DNA from: an uncultured Pseudomonadota bacterium | GTDB lineage: Bacteria; Pseudomonadota; Gammaproteobacteria; Burkholderiales; Usitatibacteraceae | Reading direction: 5' to 3' | DNA: 6,809 nucleotides | Assembly (NCBI GenBank): GCA_937898635.1 | Contig: CALEJW010000043.1 | Coordinates: 1-6,809 of the forward strand | Part shown: positions 1-4,444 of the stretch, piece by piece | How the letters are laid out: each line of letters begins with the position of its first letter | How positions within the stretch are numbered: the stretch's first letter is position 1 | Notes under the pieces: generated by a model | Database searches by the model: none | The model's input: the letters and a program-made list of their open reading frames with translations, nothing else | Told to the model about the DNA's origin: nothing | Translations under genes and position numbers: made by a program

Positions 1-2
1 AT

Positions 3-47
3 GGGGTAGAAGGGAAGCTGGGACATGGCGCGAGGGCGCGGTCGTGA
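3..47 (+). CDS. Possible C-terminal end of an upstream gene (partial)
   Basis: Reading frame 3 is open from the left edge and ends at TGA 45-47, giving only 14 residues (GVEGKLGHGARARS). The stop shares four bases (GTGA, 44-47) with the GTG start of the adenylate-forming enzyme, the arrangement typical of translationally coupled genes in one operon. That geometry is the main support, since the fragment is too short for family recognition. An alternative is that the upstream gene ends at TAG 7-9 in frame 1, leaving the rest as spacer. The frame of the downstream gene is itself open to the window edge, so the left sequence is needed to decide. Confidence 0.4.
   Translation, partial: GVEGKLGHGARARS
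32..35 (+). promoter_or_regulatory. Ribosome binding site for the GTG start at 44
   Basis: GAGG at 32-35 stands 8 bases before the GTG at 44-46. This spacing supports GTG 44 as the start of the adenylate-forming enzyme, even though no in-frame stop separates it from the window edge. Confidence 0.5.
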
Positions 48-1507
48 AGCGCGGCGAGTGGTCCTTTCTCGATGCGATGTGGCGGTGCGCGGCGGCCACG
101 GCGGACGCGTGCTGGACGCAGGCCGCGGGCCGCGAGGCGATCGCGCAGGCCCGCGAGGGACGCCTCGCGAATCTCATCGAGCGCACCCGCCGCGAGTCGG
201 CCTTCTACCGCCGCGCGTGGAAAGGGCTGGGCGAGCGCACTGCGCGCCTCGCGGACCTGCCCGCGGTGAGCAAGGCGGACCTCATGGCGGGCTTCGACGA
301 CTGGGTGACCGACCCGGCGGTCACGCGGGAGCGGGTCGAGCGCTTCGCCGCGGACCCGGCTCGCATCGGCGAGCCCTTCCTCGGCCGATACGCGATCTTC
401 TCCAGCTCCGGCACCACGGGCGTGCCGGGCCTCGTCGTGCAGGACCCGGACGCGCTCGCGGTCTACGACGCGCTGGGCGCGACGCGGCTCGCCGCGTTCG
501 CCCCGTCGTGGAACTGGCGCGAGCCCCTCGCCGGCCACCGCTTCGCCCTCGTCGCCGCGACCGAGGGCCACTTCGCGGGCGTGGTGGCCTGGGAGCGGCT
601 GCGCGCGCTGCATCCGTGGTTCGCCGCCCACGCTCGCGTCTTCCCGGTGACCCGGCCGCTGCGCGAGACCTGCGCCGCGCTGCAGGCCTTCCGGCCCTCG
701 GTCGTCGCTTCCTACGCGACGGTGCTGCGGGCGCTCGCCGGCGAAAAGGATGCGGGACGCCTGGACATCGCCCCCGCCGCGCTCTGGTACGGCGGCGAGT
801 GGCTCGCGCCGATGTCCCGCGCCCACATCGAGCGCGCCTTCTCCGCGCCCGTGGCCGGCGACTACGGCGCCTCGGAATTCCCGGCGATCGCCTTCGAGTG
901 CGAGCGCGGCGCCCTGCACCTGAACGACGACTGGGTGGTGCTCGAGCCCGTGGACGCGCGCGGCGAGCCGGTGCCGCCCGACACGCCCTCGGCCTCGGTG
1001 CTCCTCACGAGCCTCGCCAACCGCGTGCAGCCGCTGGTGCGCTACGAGCTGGGCGACAGCGTGACGCTCGTCTCGAAGCCCTGCGCCTGCGCCCGGCCCT
1101 TCCCCGTGATCCGCGTGGACGGAAGGCGCGACGAGATCCTCCGGCTGCGGGCAGGCCGCGGCCGCGAAGTGCCGGTGCTGCCGATGGCGCTCTGCACGGC
1201 GATCGAGGAGGGCGCGGGCGTGCACCGCTTCCAGGCGATCCAGGCGGGACCGGGGGAACTGGTGCTGCGCGTGGAGGACGGCACGCGGCGACGCGAGGCG
1301 GTCGCGCGCGCGAAGCGGGCACTCGAGGAATTCCTCGCGGCCCAGGGTCTCGCGGGCGTCGCGGTCCGGGCCGAGGCGGCTACGCTTGCCGCCCACCCGG
1401 TGAGCGGCAAGTTCCGCCAGGTGTGGCGCGCGAAGGCGCCGGCGGCGGAACCTACCTCGTCCAGACCGCCCGGACGAGGTTCTCGTCGGCCTCGTAGCGG
1501 ACCTTGA
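44..1507 (+). CDS. Putative adenylate-forming enzyme (PaaK / F390-synthetase-like)
   Basis: This 487-residue cytoplasmic protein belongs to the ANL superfamily, on the phenylacetate-CoA ligase / coenzyme F390 synthetase side. Such enzymes activate a carboxylic acid as acyl-AMP and usually pass it to a thiol. Visible motifs are the phosphate loop SSSGTTGVPG (residues 120-129), YGASEF (274-279) where the family has Y-G-x-T/S-E, the nucleotide-binding RYELGD (333-338), a hinge-like DGRRDE (359-364), and a C-terminal HPVSGKFRQVWR (451-462) whose K456 matches the adenylation lysine of the A10 motif. All core elements are present, so it is probably active. The substrate cannot be read from sequence. 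The GTG start is chosen for its RBS and the 4-base overlap with an upstream stop. Residues after about 470 are Arg/Pro/Ser-rich and lie antisense to the next gene, so they are probably a dispensable read-through tail. It resembles the family annotated as putative adenylate-forming enzyme rather than a true PaaK. Confidence 0.85.
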   Translation: MKRGEWSFLDAMWRCAAATADACWTQAAGREAIAQAREGRLANLIERTRRESAFYRRAWKGLGERTARLADLPAVSKADLMAGFDDWVTDPAVTRERVERFAADPARIGEPFLGRYAIFSSSGTTGVPGLVVQDPDALAVYDALGATRLAAFAPSWNWREPLAGHRFALVAATEGHFAGVVAWERLRALHPWFAAHARVFPVTRPLRETCAALQAFRPSVVASYATVLRALAGEKDAGRLDIAPAALWYGGEWLAPMSRAHIERAFSAPVAGDYGASEFPAIAFECERGALHLNDDWVVLEPVDARGEPVPPDTPSASVLLTSLANRVQPLVRYELGDSVTLVSKPCACARPFPVIRVDGRRDEILRLRAGRGREVPVLPMALCTAIEEGAGVHRFQAIQAGPGELVLRVEDGTRRREAVARAKRALEEFLAAQGLAGVAVRAEAATLAAHPVSGKFRQVWRAKAPAAEPTSSRPPGRGSRRPRSGP

Positions 1508-1946
1508 GGCTGCCCTCGTAGGCCGCGCGCACGGCGTTGCCGATGGCGCGGGCGAGGTGGTTGCCGGTCGTGGTGATCTCGAGCGCCTCTGCGCGCTCGC
1601 CGATCTCCATGACGCGCTCGAGCGGGTGCTCGGCCTTTTCGTGGGCCTCGCGGGCCTGCACGAGCTGGCGCAATTCGTCGCGGTGGGCCTGCACGAACGG
1701 GCCCTTGAGCGTCACGTAGCCGCCGGGAAAGCGGTCCTGGATGCGCAGGCAGGCCGGGCACATCGTGGCGACGGCTTCCTTCGGCGCGCGGCCCCAGGTC
1801 CAGCGGCCGTCGCGGAAGACGACGCCGCAGGACGGGCAACGCGCGTCCTGGACGGGCTTGCCCGCGTCGCGGTAGGGGTCGTCGTGGCGCGGCGCGTAGA
1901 GCTGCAGGTGCCGCGCTTCTCGCGTGCGATGCGAGGGAGTTTTCAT
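1452..1946 (-). CDS. BCAM0308-family zinc-ribbon protein
   Basis: This 164-residue soluble protein has no signal peptide or membrane segment. Two CxxC pairs (C37/C40 in CPSC, C63/C66 in CPAC) flank a DGRWTWG stretch and should form one zinc ribbon. The second half (about 85-164) is a charged, helix-prone region ending in a predicted alpha/beta stretch. The layout matches proteobacterial proteins annotated as BCAM0308 family, whose zinc ribbon recalls the archaeal/eukaryotic NMD3 ribosome-export factor. I recall no established function for the bacterial family, so RNA or ribosome binding is a guess. The ATG at 1946 has a GAGG 9 bases upstream. The gene converges on the adenylate-forming enzyme with a 56-bp overlap and is divergent from the MFS gene, so it is probably transcribed alone. 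The family name is from memory of its conserved layout. Confidence 0.75.
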   Translation of the reverse strand: MKTPSHRTREARHLQLYAPRHDDPYRDAGKPVQDARCPSCGVVFRDGRWTWGRAPKEAVATMCPACLRIQDRFPGGYVTLKGPFVQAHRDELRQLVQAREAHEKAEHPLERVMEIGERAEALEITTTGNHLARAIGNAVRAAYEGSLKVRYEADENLVRAVWTR

Positions 1947-2096
1947 GGTTCTCGGCCTCGGGGAATGAGTCCCGGCCTGAATCTACGCGCGCCGTGTTAC
2001 CCCGATGTTGCCGGGGATCAAGGGCGGGCCCGATTTCGCCGAAGCGATTCCCGCCTGCCGGTTCCGCTAGACTCCGGCCTTTCCCCAAAGTCCACC
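1947..2096. promoter_or_regulatory. Divergent intergenic region between zinc-ribbon and MFS genes
   Basis: These 150 bases must hold the promoters of both divergent genes. Toward the MFS gene, TAGACT (2068-2073) matches 4 of 6 bases of the sigma70 -10 box and would give a short leader, but no convincing -35 box stands 16-18 bases upstream. Toward the zinc-ribbon gene, minus-strand TTGATC and TAACAC are separated by 16 bases and match the consensus 4/6 and 3/6. A short inverted repeat, CCCCG-N7-CGGGG, lies in the same part. No recognisable TetR or MarR operator was found. Both promoter calls are weak. Confidence 0.35.
1956..1959 (-). promoter_or_regulatory. Ribosome binding site of the zinc-ribbon gene
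   Basis: On the minus strand GAGG lies 9 bases before the ATG at 1946-1944. It supports that ATG as the start. Confidence 0.55.
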
Positions 2097-3305
2097 ATGA
2101 CCGCCCGCCCCGCCGCGATCGCCTTCATCTTCGCCCTCGTGGTCGTGGACGTGGTCGCCATGGGGATCGTGATCCCGGTGCTCCCCAAGCTCGTCGAAAG
2201 CTTCGAGGGCGGCGACACGGCGCGGGCCGCGGCGGTCTACGGTGTCTTCGGCACCGCCTGGGCGCTGATGCAGTTCATCTTCATGCCCTTCTTCGGCGCG
2301 CTCTCGGACCGCTTCGGCCGCCGGCCCGTGATCCTCGTCTCCTGCCTGGGCCTGGGCCTCGACTACTTCTTCATGGCGCTTGCCCCGAGCCTCGCCTGGC
2401 TCTTCGTCGGGCGGGTGATCTCCGGGATCACCGCGTCGAGCATCGCGACCGCGTTCGCCTACATCGCCGACGTCTCGCCGCCCGACAAGCGCGCCGCCGC
2501 GTTCGGGATGGTGGGGGCGGGCTTCGGGCTGGGCTTCACGCTGGGGCCGGCGCTGGGCGGGCTCCTGGGCGGCGTCGATCCGCGCCTTCCCTTCTGGGTC
2601 GCGGGCTCGCTCGCGCTCGCGAACGCCCTCTACGGCTGGTTCGTGCTGCCCGAGTCGCTGCCGAAGGACAAGCGCGCGGCCTTCTCCTGGAAGCGGGCCA
2701 ACCCCGCGGGCTCGCTCAAGCTGCTGCGCACGCACCACGAGCTCTACGGCATCGCCGCGGTGCTCTTCCTCATGCAGCTCTCCCACGTGGTGTTCCCCGC
2801 GATCACCGTGCTCTACATGGGCTACCGCTACGGCTGGGGCCCCATGGCGGTGGGGCTCGTGCTCGCGGCCGTGGGCGTGTGCTCGATGATCGTGCAGGGC
2901 GGCATGATCCGGCCCGTGGTCAGGCGGATCGGCGAGCGGCGCGCGCTCGCCGCGGGACTTGCCTTCGGCGCGGCCGGCCTGTCGATCTACGGCGGCGCGC
3001 CGGCGGGCTGGATCTTCCTCTGCGGCATCCCGGTCATGGCGCTCTGGGGGCTCGCCGGGCCGTCGGCGCAGGCGATCATGAGCCGGCGCGTGAGCGAGTC
3101 GGAGCAGGGCCAGCTCCAGGGCGCCACCGCGAGCCTGCAGGCGATCACGGGAATGATCGGGCCGACCCTCTTCACCCAGGTCTTCGCGCAGTCGATCGCG
3201 CAGGGCGAGGGGCTGCACGTGCCGGGGATGGCCTTCTACGTGGCCGCGGCGATGCTGGTCGCGGCGGGCGCGCTCGCCTGGCGGGTGACGCGGCCCCGGC
3301 CATGA
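2097..3305 (+). CDS. TetA-like MFS drug/H+ antiporter
   Basis: This 402-residue inner-membrane protein has the size and 12-helix layout of the DHA1 family of the major facilitator superfamily. It probably exports a drug or metabolite against proton uptake. The N-terminal helix carries D18 followed by GIVIPVLP (23-30), a hallmark of the TetA/TCR group. Motif A is GALSDRFGRRPV (67-78), between helices 2 and 3. R106 lies in the helix-4 GRVISG segment, AYIADVSPPDKRAAAFG (121-137) closely follows the TetA pattern around D125, and motif C is in GFGLGFTLGPALGG (142-155). LPES (184-187) precedes the central loop. The frame is open far upstream antisense to the zinc-ribbon gene, but similarity begins only at ATG 2097; no strong Shine-Dalgarno sequence precedes it. 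It overlaps the SET gene by four bases. Tetracycline export specifically is not shown: many chromosomal members of this group have unknown substrates, and no tetR-like gene is adjacent. Confidence 0.9.
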   Translation: MTARPAAIAFIFALVVVDVVAMGIVIPVLPKLVESFEGGDTARAAAVYGVFGTAWALMQFIFMPFFGALSDRFGRRPVILVSCLGLGLDYFFMALAPSLAWLFVGRVISGITASSIATAFAYIADVSPPDKRAAAFGMVGAGFGLGFTLGPALGGLLGGVDPRLPFWVAGSLALANALYGWFVLPESLPKDKRAAFSWKRANPAGSLKLLRTHHELYGIAAVLFLMQLSHVVFPAITVLYMGYRYGWGPMAVGLVLAAVGVCSMIVQGGMIRPVVRRIGERRALAAGLAFGAAGLSIYGGAPAGWIFLCGIPVMALWGLAGPSAQAIMSRRVSESEQGQLQGATASLQAITGMIGPTLFTQVFAQSIAQGEGLHVPGMAFYVAAAMLVAAGALAWRVTRPRP

Positions 3306-3724
3306 AGCGCATTTCCTTTTCCTCGCCGGTCCACGACGCGCTCTTCGTGGCGAGGAGCGCGATCACGGGCCGCGGCCTCTTCGCCGGCTGCGCGATTGCC
3401 CGGCGCGCGAAGATCGGCGAATTCGAGGGCGAGGTGGTCTCCATCGCCGAGGCGCGGCGGCGGGCGGCGAAGCTCGCGATCGTCGCCATCGTGGAGCTCG
3501 AGCGCAAGGCGATCGACGCGCGCGGCATGCGCACGGGATTCCGCTTCATCAACCACTCCTGCGAGCCGAACACCTTCATGCGCCGCACGAAGGACCGCGC
3601 GGAGTTCTACGCGCTGCGCGACATCGCGAAGGGGGAGGAGCTCACGGTGGACTACGAGGAGAGCCACCACGAGGGCCGGCTCGCGTGCCGCTGCGGCGCG
3701 CCGCGCTGCCGCGGCCGCCTCTAG
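3302..3724 (+). CDS. Small stand-alone SET-domain protein (putative lysine methyltransferase)
   Basis: This 140-residue soluble protein is almost entirely a SET domain, the fold that transfers methyl from S-adenosylmethionine to protein lysines. In order it shows GRGLFA (23-28) of SET-N, RFINHSCEPN (81-90) matching the SAM-binding pseudoknot motif, EELTVDY (112-118) with the conserved active-site Tyr at 118, and a post-SET segment CRCGAPRC (129-136). C87, C129, C131 and C136 could bind one zinc, as in eukaryotic SET/post-SET enzymes. The hallmark residues are intact, so it is probably catalytic. The part between SET-N and SET-C is short, giving a minimal enzyme. The ATG shares ATGA (3302-3305) with the MFS stop, so translation is probably coupled. 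Small SET proteins occur across proteobacteria, mostly without known substrates. A host-directed effector role, as for the larger Legionella and Chlamydia proteins, is not supported: no secretion signal is visible. Confidence 0.88.
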   Translation: MKRISFSSPVHDALFVARSAITGRGLFAGCAIARRAKIGEFEGEVVSIAEARRRAAKLAIVAIVELERKAIDARGMRTGFRFINHSCEPNTFMRRTKDRAEFYALRDIAKGEELTVDYEESHHEGRLACRCGAPRCRGRL

Positions 3725-3733
3725 GCGCGCCTA
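3722..3733. repeat. 12-bp palindrome containing both convergent stop codons
   Basis: TAGGCGCGCCTA is a perfect palindrome. Its left TAG is the stop of the SET gene, and its right CTA is the stop of the GDSL gene read on the minus strand. Only 6 bases separate the two coding regions. As RNA it could form at most a 4-bp stem with a 4-base loop, so it is a poor terminator by itself. Confidence 0.6.
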
Positions 3734-4348
3734 CTTCTCCACGGCGCCCGACCTGCGCAGCAGCGTCGCCACGGCCTCCGCGATCTCCGCGTAGCCCTCG
3801 GCGTTGGGGTGCACGAGGTCGCTCTTGAGCGAGCGCGATCCCAGCACGTCCGCGAGCACCTCGTTCTCCACGGGAATGGCGAGCTCCTTCGCGATCTCGG
3901 CGTAGAAGGGCACCTTCGAGGTGCCGAAGCCCGGCTTGGGCGTGGCGAGGAGCACCACGGAAATGCCGCGCCCCTGCGCCTCGCGGACCATCGCGCGCAC
4001 GTTGGCGGCGGCGGCCTCCTCGCCGAGCTTCCTCAGGAAGTCGTTGCCGCCGTGGCACAGCACGAGGAGGGCGGGCTTCACCTCGTCCAGCACGCCGGGC
4101 AGCCGCGCGAGGCCTTCCCCGGAAGTCTCGCCGGGCACGCCGGCGGCGACGACCTTGCGCGAGACGAGCCGCGAGAGCACCGCGGGATAGGCCTGCGCGG
4201 GCGTGGCGCCGGTGCCGAAGGTGAGGCTGTCGCCGAAGGCGAGGATGACGGCGCCCGGGTCGAGCTTCGGCAGCCGGGGAACGTCGCCGCCGCAGGCGGC
4301 GAGCGCGGCGGCGGCGAGGAGGGCGGCCAGGCGAAGGGGAAATCGCAT
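3731..4348 (-). CDS. SGNH/GDSL-family hydrolase, predicted lipoprotein (TesA/arylesterase-like)
   Basis: This 205-residue esterase or lysophospholipase-like protein probably hydrolyses acyl esters in the periplasm or at a membrane. Residues 1-18 are a signal peptide ending in the lipobox LAAC, with C19 as the likely lipidated residue. The SGNH blocks are complete: GDSLTFG (39-45) with nucleophile S41, the oxyanion glycine near G70 in AAGVPGETSG, GGND (100-103) with N102, and DLVH (177-180) giving the D177/H180 pair. The length fits the TesA-like group. G20 follows the lipid Cys and residue 21 is also Gly, so the inner-membrane retention Asp at +2 is absent and outer-membrane sorting is possible. 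The ATG at 4348 has GGAG 11 bases upstream, a somewhat long spacing. It lies 96 bp downstream of the large exported-protein gene on the same strand and may share its transcript. Lipase, thioesterase and peptidoglycan or polysaccharide deacetylase activities cannot be told apart. Confidence 0.88.
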   Translation of the reverse strand: MRFPLRLAALLAAAALAACGGDVPRLPKLDPGAVILAFGDSLTFGTGATPAQAYPAVLSRLVSRKVVAAGVPGETSGEGLARLPGVLDEVKPALLVLCHGGNDFLRKLGEEAAAANVRAMVREAQGRGISVVLLATPKPGFGTSKVPFYAEIAKELAIPVENEVLADVLGSRSLKSDLVHPNAEGYAEIAEAVATLLRRSGAVEK

Positions 4349-4406
4349 CGGCGGCGGGACTCCGTGCGGGACGCGAGGCGCATCCCGCGAGCCGCCACCG
4401 TACCAC

Positions 4407-4437
4407 GCGCGCCGCCCGCGCCGGGCGGGCGGCGCGC
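4407..4437 (-). terminator. Perfect 12-bp GC hairpin after the large exported-protein gene
   Basis: The arms 4407-4418 and 4426-4437 are exact reverse complements, with a 7-base loop at 4419-4425. The hairpin starts 8 bases beyond the stop codon of the 777-residue gene in its direction of transcription. No U-tract follows on the minus strand, so it is not a classical intrinsic terminator. It could be a U-less terminator, a 3'-end stabiliser, or an attenuator that lowers read-through into the GDSL gene. Confidence 0.5.
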
Positions 4438-4444
4438 CCGCCGG

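Noticed and set aside
25..1497. A 490-codon frame starting at ATG 25 that covers the adenylate-forming gene.
   Set aside because: The product is an Arg/Pro/Gly-rich shadow. The overlapping frame from 44 carries all ANL motifs in order.
1042..2088. A 348-codon minus-strand frame overlapping the zinc-ribbon and ligase genes.
   Set aside because: It is low-complexity Arg/Ala/Pro sequence in a different frame from the zinc-ribbon protein, with no family features.
1557..2096. An N-terminal extension of the MFS gene of about 180 codons.
   Set aside because: The extension is antisense to the zinc-ribbon gene and lacks membrane character. TetA-type similarity begins directly after ATG 2097.
2067..3218. 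A 383-codon minus-strand frame opposite the MFS gene.
   Set aside because: It is a His/Arg/Glu/Asp-rich antisense translation typical of the complement of membrane-protein codons, with no motif.
1994..3301. A frame fused in front of the SET protein, open through the MFS gene.
   Set aside because: It is an out-of-frame shadow of the MFS gene. SET similarity begins just after ATG 3302, which overlaps the MFS stop.
2097..3305. Calling the pump a tetracycline-resistance determinant with a tetA symbol.
   Set aside because: The motifs place it in the TetA-like group, but there is no tetR, no mobile element and no evidence of substrate; such chromosomal pumps are common.
4349..4406. A separate promoter for the GDSL gene (TACGGT near 4398-4404 on the minus strand).
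   Set aside because: It matches only 3 of 6 bases of the -10 consensus and has no -35 box at the right distance.
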